A stretch of 64,000 bases of DNA, from contig NZ_CP102665.1 in assembly GCF_026427355.1 (NCBI RefSeq), forward strand, positions 62,001 to 126,000. The letters run 5' to 3'. Below the pieces are notes generated by a model. The model made no database searches. It worked only from the letters and a program-made list of their open reading frames with translations, and was not told the DNA's origin. Both the position numbers and the translations under genes were made by a program. Of the stretch, positions 8,886 to 18,812 are shown piece by piece; position 1 is the stretch's first letter, and each line of letters opens with the position of its first letter. The stretch comes from Sphingobium sp. JS3065 (lineage in GTDB: Bacteria > Pseudomonadota > Alphaproteobacteria > Sphingomonadales > Sphingomonadaceae).

Positions 8886-9014
8886 ATGGCCAAAAGTCAG
8901 AAAAAATCGAACCGCGAAGTGCGTAAGCCCAAGGCCGCAAAGCCCAGCAAACACAATGCGTCAAATCCTTCGCAGAAGCCGACGGGATTGAGCATCGTGA
9001 CGTTGAAAAGCTGA
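8886..9014 (+). CDS. Very small basic protein (42 aa)
   Basis: ATG 8886 is preceded by GAAGGAATT. The 42-residue product begins MAKSQKKSNREVRKPKAAKP and ends LSIVTLKS. The Lys/Arg-rich N-terminal half with repeated K-P-K and A-A-K-P steps resembles short basic proteins annotated as hypothetical across sphingomonads; a nucleic-acid-binding role is plausible but unproven. A perfect GC-rich hairpin follows twelve bases after the stop. Confidence 0.5.
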   Translation: MAKSQKKSNREVRKPKAAKPSKHNASNPSQKPTGLSIVTLKS

Positions 9015-9025
9015 TCCGTCTTCAT

Positions 9026-9049
9026 CGCCGGACGGCGGGCCGTCCGGCG
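9026..9049 (+). terminator. Strong hairpin downstream of the 42-aa gene
   Basis: A perfect 10-bp stem (CGCCGGACGG with CCGTCCGGCG) closes a four-base loop, 11 bases after the stop codon. There is no T-run, so termination may be weak or the hairpin may protect the message. Confidence 0.5.
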
Positions 9050-9119
9050 ACATCTTATCCGTAGCTGCAAGGCGAAGGCGGAAGGATCGATGGCTCAGCC
9101 GCCTGCGCTATCGCCGCGT

Positions 9120-9407
9120 TCATGCGTCATCCTCTTCCGGGTGTTCCGGATGATCGAAATCGGTTTTGTCCGCAGCGGCGCGGGCCATTTCCTCATCCTC
9201 CTGCAGAAATTCCAGCGCGATCGCCGCATCCTGCGGGCTGAGCATGCCTCGCTCGCCGCTTTCCTGTGTTTCCGCTTCCATGGCCTGAACTTCCCAGGCG
9301 TTCGCGGCCGCGAGCGCGATCTTGCGTACCTTCTCGAGCGATGAGGCAGCCGCAACCTGCCGATGATGGGCCGCCTGCCGCCTGCACATGGCTGAACTGT
9401 TGAGCAT
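9120..9407 (-). CDS. Small hypothetical protein, paralogue of the one at 1071-1277
   Basis: I place the start at ATG 9407 (MLNSSAMCRRQAAHHRQ...), just downstream of the stop of the upstream gene and with GGAAGG nearby, giving 95 residues. A longer start at 9461 would overlap the upstream gene by 49 bases. The N-terminal 50 residues align with the 1071-1277 product (Cys-Arg-x-Gln-Ala-Ala-x-His-Arg; L-E-x-V-R; A-x-A-W-E). The C-terminal 40 residues are strongly acidic (LEFLQEDEEMARAA and a DHPEHPEEDD tail), unlike the basic tail of its paralogue. Function unknown. Confidence 0.6.
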   Translation of the reverse strand: MLNSSAMCRRQAAHHRQVAAASSLEKVRKIALAAANAWEVQAMEAETQESGERGMLSPQDAAIALEFLQEDEEMARAAADKTDFDHPEHPEEDDA

Positions 9408-9412
9408 GGCGT

Positions 9413-9742
9413 TTACCGCCTTCCGTCGGAGGGCGTGTTTCGCACCCAAAGGGAAACCCAACGCCCGCTTATGGGCGGGATGACGGCCGCTTGCACGACC
9501 TTTTGATCGCGTTCCCAGGCCGCATCCAGATGTGCGGGGTCGACCGGACGACGCTCGACGGCACGGCCGCCTTGGATGCGCAGCCTTGTCGCTGTCCAGC
9601 CAGGGGCCAGATGATCATCATCCTCCAGCACCTCCTCTTCCGTTTCCACTTCATAGATGCCCGCGGGAAGAGGCGATTCGAAGTCCGGCAATTGAAATGA
9701 CCCGGAAAATATCACCGACTTATATAGGGTTCGGCTGATCAT
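9413..9742 (-). CDS. Small hypothetical protein (109 aa)
   Basis: The product runs MISRTLYKSVIFSGSFQL, then PLPAGIYEVETEEEVLEDDD, then a Thr-Arg-Leu-Arg strand and DPAHLDAAWERDQ near the C-terminus. This strand-rich pattern with P-A-G-x-Y-E-V-x-T-x-E-E is shared by many short uncharacterised alphaproteobacterial proteins that I know only as hypothetical. It is followed six bases later by the paralogous small gene at 9407 and is probably co-transcribed. No clear ribosome-binding site precedes the only available ATG, so the start is uncertain. Confidence 0.6.
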   Translation of the reverse strand: MISRTLYKSVIFSGSFQLPDFESPLPAGIYEVETEEEVLEDDDHLAPGWTATRLRIQGGRAVERRPVDPAHLDAAWERDQKVVQAAVIPPISGRWVSLWVRNTPSDGRR

Positions 9743-9934
9743 GACGACGGGCCGTCAACAGCATAAACCGCGGGCAAAGCGTCAGACATGGATGATCTCC
9801 CATTTGCAGGCGGGAGCACGATGGTCTCTCTGTCACGACATGCCTGCGGCACGATCAGGGTGATGGCCCCTTCTAGCATAGAGTCGACCCGGCGGTGGCA
9901 CGATTTGTGAAGGATTGCCCGTCCCGAGCGAGGT

Positions 9935-10063
9935 TTACCGGCCCGGTTCGTCGATGACCTCGTTTTCGATGAAGCCGATACCGTCGATTTCGATCCTGAC
10001 GCGATCGCCCGGCGCGAGGAATTTCGGCGGGTCATGGCGGCGCCAACGCCGCCGGGCGTTTGG
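9935..10063 (-). pseudogene. FAH-family hydrolase, C-terminal remnant with frameshift
   Basis: On the minus strand a frame reads PPKFLAPGDRVRIEIDGIG followed by FIENEVIDEPGR and a stop at 9935. This is the C-terminal strand pair of fumarylacetoacetate hydrolase family proteins. The preceding TPGGVGA of the same family is present but in another frame, so one base has been gained or lost near 10040. Everything upstream of that is missing. This is a remnant, not a working gene. Confidence 0.55.
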
Positions 10064-10153
10064 TGACTGACGCTGGCCAGCATCTGAATCCTTCGCCGGC
10101 TATTGTCTTCGACAAAGAAGGCTGAAAGTTCTGGGAGCGTTGGAAGCGAAACT

Positions 10154-10173
10154 GGCGCGGCATAGGCCGCGCC
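10154..10173 (-). terminator. GC-rich hairpin after the PQQ dehydrogenase remnant
   Basis: A perfect 8-bp stem (GGCGCGGC with GCCGCGCC) closes the loop ATAG. It lies after the minus-strand remnant of the PQQ dehydrogenase and is probably the old terminator of that gene. No long T-run is visible. Confidence 0.4.
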
Positions 10174-10240
10174 AAGATTAAAGGGCGTCGATACGCGCCT
10201 TCTGCGCCAGGCCCGTGCCAAGGCCGGTGAGCACGGTCAC

Positions 10241-10345
10241 TTATTGCGTGTCGCCCACCTTGTAGGAAATCGGCGGCGCCACGATCGGCGTGCCGGTCGC
10301 GAAGGACCATACCACTTTGCCCGTAGCCGCGTCATAGGCAGACTG
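10241..10345 (-). pseudogene. PQQ-dependent alcohol dehydrogenase remnant
   Basis: The minus strand reads AYDAATGKVVWSFATG, then TPIVAPPISYKVGDTQ, then a TAA at 10241-10243, and after the stop VTVLTGLGTG in the same frame. In quinoprotein alcohol dehydrogenases this is the beta-propeller repeat D-A-x-T-G-K-x-x-W followed by P-x-x-Y-x-x-x-G-x-Q-Y-V. A Tyr codon has apparently become a stop, and the rest of the roughly 600-residue enzyme is absent. It is a dead fragment. Confidence 0.55.
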
Positions 10346-10369
10346 CCCGCATAAGCGGGCAGAGTTGAG

Positions 10370-10770
10370 CTAAGCTGCCGCCGCATCGAGAAGGTGATGG
10401 GAAGGTGCGGGATCACAATATTCATCGATATGGTCGATAAGGCCGTCCTTGAACCTTATGATCATGCAGACGGGCACTTCGAATTCGCGGCCATCGTGGA
10501 GGCGGCCCCAAACGACATGCTGCTGCATGAGCAAGCCGGCGTCGGTTACGTCCCGTTGAACGTCCCTGTACTCGACGGCCGAGCAGATCGAAAAAAGCCC
10601 TGCAACCTGGCCAGATTCTCTGCGCGCCCCTGCACGATCCGATCATCATTGTGCCAGACGGTCGCGTCCGGCCCATAGGTGCTGACGAATCCGTCCGCAT
10701 CGCGATCTGCGAAGGCCTGGGTGAACTGCGCGGCGATCTTCAACGCCACCGATTTTGCATCTTCCGCCAT
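10370..10770 (-). pseudogene. NTF2-like/SnoaL-fold protein broken by two frameshifts
   Basis: The N-terminal part from ATG 10770 reads MAEDAKSVALKIAAQFTQAF and continues to ENLARLQGF. The frame then shifts at a run of six T (around 10590), giving FFDLLGRRVQ, and shifts again into YRDVQRDVTDAGLLMQQHV, then IIRFKDGLIDHIDEY and a stop at 10370. Joined together the three pieces form one complete NTF2-like protein of about 133 residues. Either this gene died recently or the assembly has two indels here. Such proteins are isomerase or hydrolase folds, or partners of oxidoreductases. Confidence 0.62.
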
Positions 10771-10852
10771 TGGCCTACCTCTCCAAAAAATGCGCCACGA
10801 TTGTCATGTGCGCGAACGATCCGCTGCCGTGATGCTCGCGACCGTCAGCGCA

Positions 10853-11626
10853 TCATCCCCGTTGCTCCATGTGCAGGGACAATGTCGCGATGGCCTCCGC
10901 TCCGTCAGCCTTCAATTTCATCGAAAGCGGGCCTGCTTCCCGGATATCCGCCAGATATTCTTCCAGTTGCGCCCGAACCTCGCCGCGCAAGGCGCCGACC
11001 AGCATCTCCAGCACAGCCTGCAACGTGTTATCGACGACGAAGCCTTCATCCACCGCGCCGACCAGCCAATCGTTGAGCGCGGCATATTCCAGATGCGCGA
11101 TGTGGCGGGTCAGCCGGTCGAGGTCGACGTCGGCGGGCAGAAATTGCTGGCTATCCAGCCAGTCGCGGAAAAATCCCGCGCCGATGGCCAGCGTGACCGC
11201 GCGAACCTGCGCCGGTGCGGAAGGCGAGAAATGCAGCGAAACGATCGCGGTCATGTAATTGCGCAGTTGAAGGTTGCGCAATGTCGTCGCCGTCAATTTC
11301 CCCAGCGCGCCATCGAGGGTCGACACGTCGAAACGATTGGCCAGCGCTTGGTTGAACTCCTCGAAATAAAAGCGGATGGCGAGGGCCACCAGATTGTCGC
11401 GATTGCCGAAGGCATTGAATATCGTGCGCTGCGCGACCCCGGAGCGCTTGCTCAATTCCATCGTGCTGAAACCGCCTAGCCCCTGTTCCGCCAACATATG
11501 CTGCGTTTCGCGCAGGATACGGCGCCGACGTTCGAACATGGGCGCGCTGGCGCTGGTCATGCCCGCGACGGCATAGAGTTCCCGGTTGGAAATCTGCGCA
11601 GGGTCGGACGCGGGCAGGGTCGTCAT
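10853..11626 (-). CDS. TetR/AcrR family transcriptional regulator
   Basis: The 257-residue product has an N-terminal helix-turn-helix around residues 35-80 (ILRETQHMLAEQGLGGFST, then ELSKRSGVAQRTIFNAFGN), typical of TetR repressors, and a helical ligand domain after it. The motif RTIFNAFGNRDNLV is a normal TetR recognition helix. It is the only intact gene in a stretch of broken ones, so its natural target may be gone. An enoyl-CoA hydratase fragment ends one base upstream of the start codon on the same strand. Confidence 0.85.
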   Translation of the reverse strand: MTTLPASDPAQISNRELYAVAGMTSASAPMFERRRRILRETQHMLAEQGLGGFSTMELSKRSGVAQRTIFNAFGNRDNLVALAIRFYFEEFNQALANRFDVSTLDGALGKLTATTLRNLQLRNYMTAIVSLHFSPSAPAQVRAVTLAIGAGFFRDWLDSQQFLPADVDLDRLTRHIAHLEYAALNDWLVGAVDEGFVVDNTLQAVLEMLVGALRGEVRAQLEEYLADIREAGPLSMKLKADGAEAIATLSLHMEQRG

Positions 11627-11627
11627 G

Positions 11628-11888
11628 TCAGTGTCCGTCGGCCGTGGAACGCGGTGCGCAGACCTGGGCGGGACGCCGTTCCCGAAAGGCGGCGATCCCT
11701 TCCCGATGGCTGGGCGTCCGTCCCGCGTCGCGCTGGGCCACGCGCTCCACCCCTAGCTGCGCCGCATAGTCGTTCACCGCCGCGGCCCGCGCTATGCGTT
11801 TCACCATGCCCAATGTGTCCGTCGGCCCGCCCGCCAGCCGTTCGGCAATGTCATGGGCCTCTTTCATCAGACTTTCGCCTGCGGCTAG
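11628..11888 (-). pseudogene. Enoyl-CoA hydratase/isomerase, C-terminal fragment
   Basis: The minus strand encodes LMKEAHDIAERLAGGPTDTL, then GMVKRIARAAA, then GRTPSHREGIAAFRERRPAQ, which is the C-terminal helical part of crotonase-fold hydratases. The catalytic N-terminal two thirds are missing. The fragment is cut at about 11888, where sequence of an ABC-transporter gene on the opposite strand begins. The junction is a recombination scar. Confidence 0.6.
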
Positions 11889-12208
11889 CCGACCGCAAGG
11901 CCGGTGTCCTGTCCGGTGGAGAGCAGCAGCAGCTCGCCATCGGCCGGGCGCTCGCGGGGCAGCCGCAACTCCTGCTGCTCGATGAGCCGACCGAAGGCAT
12001 CCAGCCCAATATCGTGCAGCAGATCGAGGATGCCCTGCGCCGCGTGAGGACGGAACTCAACGTCGCGATCCTGATCGTCGAACAGAATCTGGACTTCGCC
12101 TGGAGCTTTGCCGACCGCTATCTGGTCATGCAGCGCGGGCGGATCGTGAAGGAAGGCAAGACCGCACAGGACAGCGCCGATACGGTCGCCCATCTGGTGC
12201 ACGTCTGA
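11889..12208 (+). pseudogene. urtE: Urea ABC transporter ATP-binding protein UrtE, C-terminal fragment
   Basis: The plus strand reads LADRKAGVLSGGEQQQLAIG (ABC signature), then LLLLDEPTEGIQPNI (Walker B with the E-G-I-Q-P element typical of UrtE), then VEQNLDFAWSFADRYLVMQR and a C-terminus ending VAHLVHV. The Walker A half is missing; the sequence starts abruptly at the junction with the enoyl-CoA hydratase fragment. No other urt genes are in the window. The fragment cannot make a working ATPase. Confidence 0.65.
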
Positions 12209-12265
12209 CATTCGCGATGGACAGCGATGTCACGGGACGGATTATTTCCTTTCCCCGACAAAGGC

Positions 12266-12388
12266 TTAGCACTGCACCTCCACCCCCGGAACTCTAAGCG
12301 AAGAAACCCCGACCGCCTTGCGGACCGGATAACGCTCCGGCTTGAAATATTTCTGGTAAACTTCGTTGAAAGTCGCCCACCGACCCAT
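12266..12388 (-). pseudogene. RidA/YjgF family, C-terminal remnant
   Basis: A 40-residue frame from ATG 12388 reads MGRWATFNEVYQKYFKPERY, then PVRKAVGVSSLRVPGVEVQC. This matches the C-terminal third of RidA-type imine deaminases (F-x-x-x-N-x-V-Y-x-x-Y-F, then P-x-R-x-x-V-x-V, then V-E-V). The first two thirds of the roughly 125-residue fold are absent. It is another fragment of the decayed stretch. Confidence 0.5.
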
Positions 12389-12444
12389 GTTTGTAAGGGT
12401 GGCTGGGGATCGCGCAATTCGCTAAGTCACTCCTGCAATCTTTA

Positions 12445-12454
12445 TGCATATACA
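12445..12454. promoter_or_regulatory. Candidate HutC operator upstream of hutC
   Basis: TGCATATACA lies in an AT-rich patch 34 bases upstream of the hutC start. It differs by one base from the half-palindrome TGTATATACA and resembles the TGTA-N2-TACA type of site described for HutC repressors. A similar element lies in the hutF/hutI intergenic region at 15199. Autoregulation is inferred. Confidence 0.3.
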
Positions 12455-12487
12455 TATATATTGGCTGCCAACAGCCTGTGTGATAGA

Positions 12488-13270
12488 ATGTCGCGTTTGC
12501 GTTGCGGAACGGAATCGGATCAGTTTGTGGCAGGCATAGTTAATAAGGTAGACAAAATACAGGACCAGCCCGACGAACTGTCTCTCCACGATCGGATTCG
12601 TCAGGACATCGAAACGAAGATAATGTCCGGGGCGTGGGCGCCGGGTCATAGGATTCCATACGAACATGAATTGATGAAGCAGTATGACTGCTCCCGCATG
12701 ACGATAAACAAGGCGCTCAGTACGCTTGTCGAACGAGGGTTGATCGAACGGCGCAAGCGTGCCGGATCGTTCGTTTCTGCGCCCAAATATCATCGCGCCT
12801 TTTTCGACCTTCCGGATTTGCGGTCGCAGATGATGAATGAGGGACGAAAATATGATTTCGACCTGACCGCGCGCATGATCCGTGAGGCCAGCGCGAGCGA
12901 CAGATCCAATCTCAACATCGCGGGCGGGGAAGTGCTGGGGCTTAAATGCACTCATTTCGTGGATGGCAAAGCCTATAGCCTTGAGGACAGGATCATAAAC
13001 CTGTCACAGGTGCCGGAGGCCCGCAGTGCTGAATTTGATCATGAGCCACCCAGTTCCTGGCTTTTCGGCCATGTCCCCTGGAGCGACGCTCGGCACCGGA
13101 TTTCCGCCATTAACGCAGATGTCGAAATGGCCGAAGCGCTAGGTATTCGTCAGGATAGCGCTTGCATGGTTGTCGAACGATGGACGTGGCGTGTCGAACA
13201 GAAAATCACCTATGTCCGGAATGTTTATCCCGGCAATGAGTTCAGCATCGAGGCGCAGTTTCGGCCCTGA
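12488..13270 (+). CDS. hutC: HutC, GntR-family histidine utilisation repressor
   Basis: The product has an N-terminal GntR winged helix (LHDRIRQDIETKIMSGAWAPG, seen as LHDRIRQDIETKIMSG and AWAPGHRIP, followed by YDCSRMTINKALSTLVERG) and a C-terminal UTRA ligand-binding domain from about residue 105 (ending NVYPGNEFSIEAQFRP). HutC proteins bind urocanate and derepress the hut genes. The position beside hutF-hutI-hutH-hutG-hutU supports the assignment. ATG 12488 is my start; GTG 12527 has a better-placed GGA and is a real alternative, and the long upstream frame from 12227 overlaps unrelated sequence. It is separated from hutF by a dead carboxylesterase. Confidence 0.85.
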   Translation: MSRLRCGTESDQFVAGIVNKVDKIQDQPDELSLHDRIRQDIETKIMSGAWAPGHRIPYEHELMKQYDCSRMTINKALSTLVERGLIERRKRAGSFVSAPKYHRAFFDLPDLRSQMMNEGRKYDFDLTARMIREASASDRSNLNIAGGEVLGLKCTHFVDGKAYSLEDRIINLSQVPEARSAEFDHEPPSSWLFGHVPWSDARHRISAINADVEMAEALGIRQDSACMVVERWTWRVEQKITYVRNVYPGNEFSIEAQFRP

Positions 13271-13339
13271 CCGTCGCTGCGTCATGCGCCTCGACGAAAT
13301 CGAGCCAGCGTCGATAGATATGATCGACGAATTGTGAGG

Positions 13340-13790
13340 GGGAAGGAATCACCCTGATCGGCGAATCTTCGGGCGGGGCGAACATATTCAATCATATCGC
13401 TTCGCCGCGATCGTCCGGGATGTTCCGCAAGGCGATCGTGCGGAGCGGGTCGCTCTGATATGGCTCCTTCGCCCCATTTTATGACGGCATTCCGCTCTCC
13501 AAGGCACAAGATGTCGGGCGGACGATATCTGCCATGACTGGATGCCCTGATCTGATGGATGCGTCCTGTCTGCGTTTGCTTTCCGCCGCGCAACTCGCCG
13601 ATCCGCAGGCGCCGCTTCGGCCCGCGCTGTGACCGATGGCTTGTTCATGTGGCCGATGCTCGCGTTGAATCAGGCTTTGTCGAAATACACGAAAGTTTGG
13701 GGATTCGAATTTAACGACAGGCAGGCGCCGTTTCCGTTTCCTGCCGGATCATTCCCTTATGGTGCTGCCCACATTCTGGAAATGCAGTGA
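13340..13790 (+). pseudogene. Type B carboxylesterase remnant
   Basis: The plus strand encodes ITLIGESSGGANIFNHIASP and then GMFRKAIVRSGSL, the nucleophile-elbow region of type B carboxylesterases (G-E-S-x-G-G). A stop follows at 13457. Later pieces read YGSFAPFYDGIPLS and, in another frame, TDGLFMWPMLALNQAL and VWGFEFNDRQAPFPFPAG, then YGAAHILEMQ with a stop at 13788. These are C-terminal elements of the same enzyme, including the His region. The middle is deleted and frames disagree, so it is a pseudogene sitting between hutC and hutF. Confidence 0.62.
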
Positions 13791-13798
13791 AGCGGAAG

Positions 13799-15175
<1,377 letters not shown>

Positions 15176-15198
15176 TCATCGTCTCCGTAGGTATATTA

Positions 15199-15208
15199 TG
15201 TCTATACA
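15199..15208. promoter_or_regulatory. Candidate HutC operator between hutF and hutI
   Basis: TGTCTATACA lies between the divergent hutF and hutI starts, within an AT-rich patch. It is one or two bases from a TGTATATACA palindrome and close to the element upstream of hutC at 12445. It is placed to control both operons at once. Confidence 0.35.
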
Positions 15209-15264
15209 TTTATCGAGCCGCTGATGCAATAACGGACCAAGGGGCGAGGATAAGCGAGATTCCC

Positions 15265-16464
15265 ATGCGCTGCGATACAATCTGGAAAGATGCGAGGCTG
15301 GCGACCTTGGCCGGGCCAGGTCTGGGATCGATCGAAAATGGCGTTGTCGCGGCCTCTGACGGGTGCATCGTATATGCCGGACCAGAGGCCGATGCGCCTG
15401 CTATGGATGCTGCCCAGATTATCCTTTGCCAGGGCCGCTGGATCACGCCGGGCCTCATCGATTGTCACACGCATATCGTCCATGAAGGAAACCGGGCGGT
15501 TGAATGGGAGATGCGTCTGGCAGGCGCTTCCTATGAGGATATCGCACGCGCCGGCGGCGGCATAGTCTCTACGATGAACGCAACCCGATCGGCCAGTGAA
15601 GAGCAACTGATCGAGACCGCTTTACCGCGCGTGGATGCGCTGATCGCAGAAGGTGTCACCAGTATCGAGATCAAGTCGGGCTACGGCCTGGATCTGGAAT
15701 CGGAAATCAGGATGCTGCGCGCGGCAAGGCGCATCGGTGTGGAACGCTCCGTCAATATCGCGACGACATTCCTCGGGGCGCATAGCTTGCCTCCTGAGTT
15801 CGCGGGCAATTCCGATGCTTATATCGATCTCATTTGCACGGAATGGCTACCGGAAATCGCAAGCCACGGCCTGGCCGATGCGGTCGATGCCTTTTGCGAT
15901 GGGATAGGCTTTTCCCGTGCGCAGACGGAGAAAGTCTTTCAGGCCGCGGCGCGAATGGGACTGCCGGTAAAGCTGCACGCTGAACAGCTTTCCAACCTGC
16001 ATGGCGCTGCGCTTGCGGCTGAATATGGGGCTTTGTCCGCCGATCATCTCGAATATCTCGACGATAGCGGGATAGCAGCGATGAAAGCGGCGGGCACCGT
16101 CGCCACTCTGTTGCCTGGCGCATTTTACTTTACGCGCGAAAGCAGGCTGCCGCCCATTGGCGGATTGCGTGATGCGGCTGTTCCCATAGCGCTGGCGACG
16201 GATTGCAACCCCGGCACATCACCGCTGACCTCGTTGCTTCTCACCATGAACATGGGCGCGACCCTGTTCCACCTGACGGTTGAAGAGTGCATCGCCGGGG
16301 TCACGCGCAACGCTGCGCGGGCGCTGGGGCGGCTGAAGGATATCGGCACACTGGAGGCGGGAAAACGCTGTGATCTGGCGATATGGGACATCGAAAGCCC
16401 CGCCGAACTTGTTTATCGCATGGGGTATAATCCGCTCCATGCCCGTGTCTGGAGCGGTCAATGA
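15265..16464 (+). CDS. hutI: Imidazolonepropionase HutI
   Basis: I take ATG 15265, giving 399 residues ([15 protein letters not shown]...), which fits the family; a much longer in-frame start lies inside hutF on the other strand. The metal-binding HxH is in [14 protein letters not shown] (His68 and His70), a further His is in [12 protein letters not shown], and the Asp in [11 protein letters not shown] (about residue 313) completes the site. HutI opens the imidazolone ring to give N-formimidoyl-L-glutamate. Its stop overlaps the hutH start (ATGA at 16461). Confidence 0.94.
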   Translation: MRCDTIWKDARLATLAGPGLGSIENGVVAASDGCIVYAGPEADAPAMDAAQIILCQGRWITPGLIDCHTHIVHEGNRAVEWEMRLAGASYEDIARAGGGIVSTMNATRSASEEQLIETALPRVDALIAEGVTSIEIKSGYGLDLESEIRMLRAARRIGVERSVNIATTFLGAHSLPPEFAGNSDAYIDLICTEWLPEIASHGLADAVDAFCDGIGFSRAQTEKVFQAAARMGLPVKLHAEQLSNLHGAALAAEYGALSADHLEYLDDSGIAAMKAAGTVATLLPGAFYFTRESRLPPIGGLRDAAVPIALATDCNPGTSPLTSLLLTMNMGATLFHLTVEECIAGVTRNAARALGRLKDIGTLEAGKRCDLAIWDIESPAELVYRMGYNPLHARVWSGQ

Positions 16465-17993
16465 ACGCAGTCGTCCTCGTCCCCGGCGAAGTGAAACTGT
16501 CGCAGTGGTGCGCCATTTATCAAGGTGCGCCGGTAAAGCTGGATGCCGCTTCCGCGCCCCGCATTGTCGCAGCAGCAGATGCTGTTGCGCGCATATTGGC
16601 GAAGGGAAAGCCGGTTTACGGCATCAATACCGGGTTCGGCAAACTCGCGAGCGTTCGCATAGACGACGAACAACTGGCGCAGTTGCAGCGGAATATCGTC
16701 CTCAGCCACGCGGCCGGCACCGGTGCGCCAAGCCCGGTTCCCGTCATCCGATTGATGATGGCGCTTAAGCTTGCAAGTCTGGCGCAGGGTGCATCGGGCG
16801 TGCGCCCCGAAACCATAGACTTGTTGGAAGCGATGCTTGCGCGCGGACTGACGCCGGTCGTTCCATGCCAGGGATCGGTGGGGGCGAGCGGCGATCTCGC
16901 GCCGTTGGCGCATATGGCGGCGACGATGATCGGCGTTGGTGACATCTTCGTCGATGGGGCGCGCCTTCCTGCCCGAACGGCTCTGGCCGCCGCCGGCTTG
17001 GCGCCCATGGAACTGGGTCCGAAAGAGGGTCTGGCTCTGCTCAACGGCACGCAATTTTCAACCGCAAACGCTCTTGCTGGCCTGTTCGGCGCGGACCTTC
17101 TGTTTCGCACCGCGCTCATCACTGGCGCGCTCTCGACAGAAGCAGCCAAAGGGACGGACGCGCCCTTCGATCCCCGCATCCATCAGCTTCGCCGTCATGC
17201 AGGCCAAATGGCGGTGGGCGAGGCGCTGCGTTCGCTGATGGCGGGGTCTGCGATCCGCGCGTCTCACCGGGAGGATGATCCGCGCGTGCAAGACCCCTAT
17301 TGCCTGCGGTGCCAGCCGCAAGTGATGGGCGCTGTACTGGACGTGCTGCGATCGGCCGCCGCTATGCTGGAGACCGAGGCGAATGGCGTTTCCGACAATC
17401 CGCTTATCTTCCCCGACACGGATGAGGCGCTTTCGGGGGGCAATTTCCATGCCGAGCCGGTCGCCTTCGCGGCGGACATGATCGCCATGGCGCTATGCGA
17501 AATCGGATCTATCGCCGAACGGCGCATCGCCATGCTGGTCGATCCGGCCCTGTCCGGCTTGCCTGCGTTTCTGACGCCCAAGCCGGGTCTCAATTCCGGC
17601 TTCATGATACCGCAGGTGACAGCGGCAGCACTGGTCAGCGAGAATAAGCAACGCGCTTATCCGGCGAGCGTGGATTCGATCCCGACCTCCGCAAATCAGG
17701 AGGACCATGTCTCGATGGCGGCCCATGGCGCCCGCCGTTTGCTGGAAATGGTGACGAATGCCGAGGCGGTCATCGGCATCGAACTGCTGGCAGCCGCGCA
17801 AGGGTGCGATTTTCATGCCCCGCTCAAATCGTCGGAGGTGCTGGAAAATGCGCGGGCTTGTGTGCGGGCCAAGGTTCCGCATCTCGCTGATGACCGGCAT
17901 TTTCACCCGGACCTGGAGACGGCTTGCGCACTCGTGCGATCCGGAGACATCGCATTGGCCGCGACCACGAGGCTTCCGGGAGTAGTACAGTGA
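16461..17993 (+). CDS. hutH: Histidine ammonia-lyase HutH
   Basis: The 510-residue product carries the MIO prosthetic-group triad Ala142-Ser143-Gly144 in [14 protein letters not shown], which forms autocatalytically and deaminates histidine to urocanate. The active-site [11 protein letters not shown] near residue 53 is intact, as is [11 protein letters not shown] further on. It overlaps hutI at the start and hutG at the end, so the three are translationally coupled. This is the first enzymatic step of the pathway although it is second in the operon. Confidence 0.95.
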   Translation: MNAVVLVPGEVKLSQWCAIYQGAPVKLDAASAPRIVAAADAVARILAKGKPVYGINTGFGKLASVRIDDEQLAQLQRNIVLSHAAGTGAPSPVPVIRLMMALKLASLAQGASGVRPETIDLLEAMLARGLTPVVPCQGSVGASGDLAPLAHMAATMIGVGDIFVDGARLPARTALAAAGLAPMELGPKEGLALLNGTQFSTANALAGLFGADLLFRTALITGALSTEAAKGTDAPFDPRIHQLRRHAGQMAVGEALRSLMAGSAIRASHREDDPRVQDPYCLRCQPQVMGAVLDVLRSAAAMLETEANGVSDNPLIFPDTDEALSGGNFHAEPVAFAADMIAMALCEIGSIAERRIAMLVDPALSGLPAFLTPKPGLNSGFMIPQVTAAALVSENKQRAYPASVDSIPTSANQEDHVSMAAHGARRLLEMVTNAEAVIGIELLAAAQGCDFHAPLKSSEVLENARACVRAKVPHLADDRHFHPDLETACALVRSGDIALAATTRLPGVVQ

Positions 17994-18811
17994 GCTGGCT
18001 CCAGGTCGCCCGTGGGGATGCTCCCCTGATCGTGGCCTTCCCTCATACTGGAACCGATCTGGCCGATGTGGGCGATCAATTTCGCTCGCCATGGCTGGCA
18101 CGGCGTGATGCCGACTGGTGGATCGACCAACTCTACGACTTCGCGCACGGATTGGGCGCGACGACCGTCAGGACGACGATGTCCCGCAGCGTGATCGACG
18201 TGAATCGCGATCCCTCCGGCACGTCGCTTTATCCCGGACAGGCGACGACGGAGTTGTGCCCGACCGCCACATTCGACGGCGAAGCATTATATGCCAGCGC
18301 TCCGCCCGATCAGGATGAGATCGAGCGGCGGCGTAGCAACTGGTTCACGCCCTATCATGGGGCATTGGCGGATGAAGTCTTGCGGCTGCGAAGCATGCAT
18401 TCGAAAATCGTGATATATGATGCGCATTCGATCCGCAGCCGCATACCCCGCCTGTTCGAAGGCGAACTGCCGCATTTCAACATCGGCACCAACGGGGGCG
18501 CGACCTGTGATCCTGCGCTTGCCAATGCGGTAGAAGCGATCTGCGCGGCAAGCGGCCGATCTTATGTCCTCAATGGCCGCTTCAAGGGTGGCTGGACAAC
18601 GCGCCACTATGGCATTCCTGAAAACGGCGTTCATGCCATCCAGATGGAACTCGCGATGCGGGGCTATTTGGATGAGCCGCTGGAACCCGGCGAAACCAAT
18701 TGGCCACCCGGTTTCGATCCCGAATGTGCGGCCCCCTGCGCAACCATATTATCCGATATTCTCAAGGCGTGCCTTTCGTTCGCGCGCTTAATCCCTCTAA
18801 GGACCTATTGA
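17990..18811 (+). CDS. hutG: N-formylglutamate deformylase HutG
   Basis: The start is GTG 17990, overlapping the hutH stop (GTGA), giving 273 residues ([20 protein letters not shown]...). The family motifs are visible: [11 protein letters not shown], then [11 protein letters not shown], then [15 protein letters not shown], and [11 protein letters not shown] near residue 200. The enzyme removes formate from N-formyl-L-glutamate in the last step of the HutF/HutG route. A single base separates its stop from the hutU start. Confidence 0.93.
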   Translation: MSWLQVARGDAPLIVAFPHTGTDLADVGDQFRSPWLARRDADWWIDQLYDFAHGLGATTVRTTMSRSVIDVNRDPSGTSLYPGQATTELCPTATFDGEALYASAPPDQDEIERRRSNWFTPYHGALADEVLRLRSMHSKIVIYDAHSIRSRIPRLFEGELPHFNIGTNGGATCDPALANAVEAICAASGRSYVLNGRFKGGWTTRHYGIPENGVHAIQMELAMRGYLDEPLEPGETNWPPGFDPECAAPCATILSDILKACLSFARLIPLRTY

Positions 18812-18812
18812 A

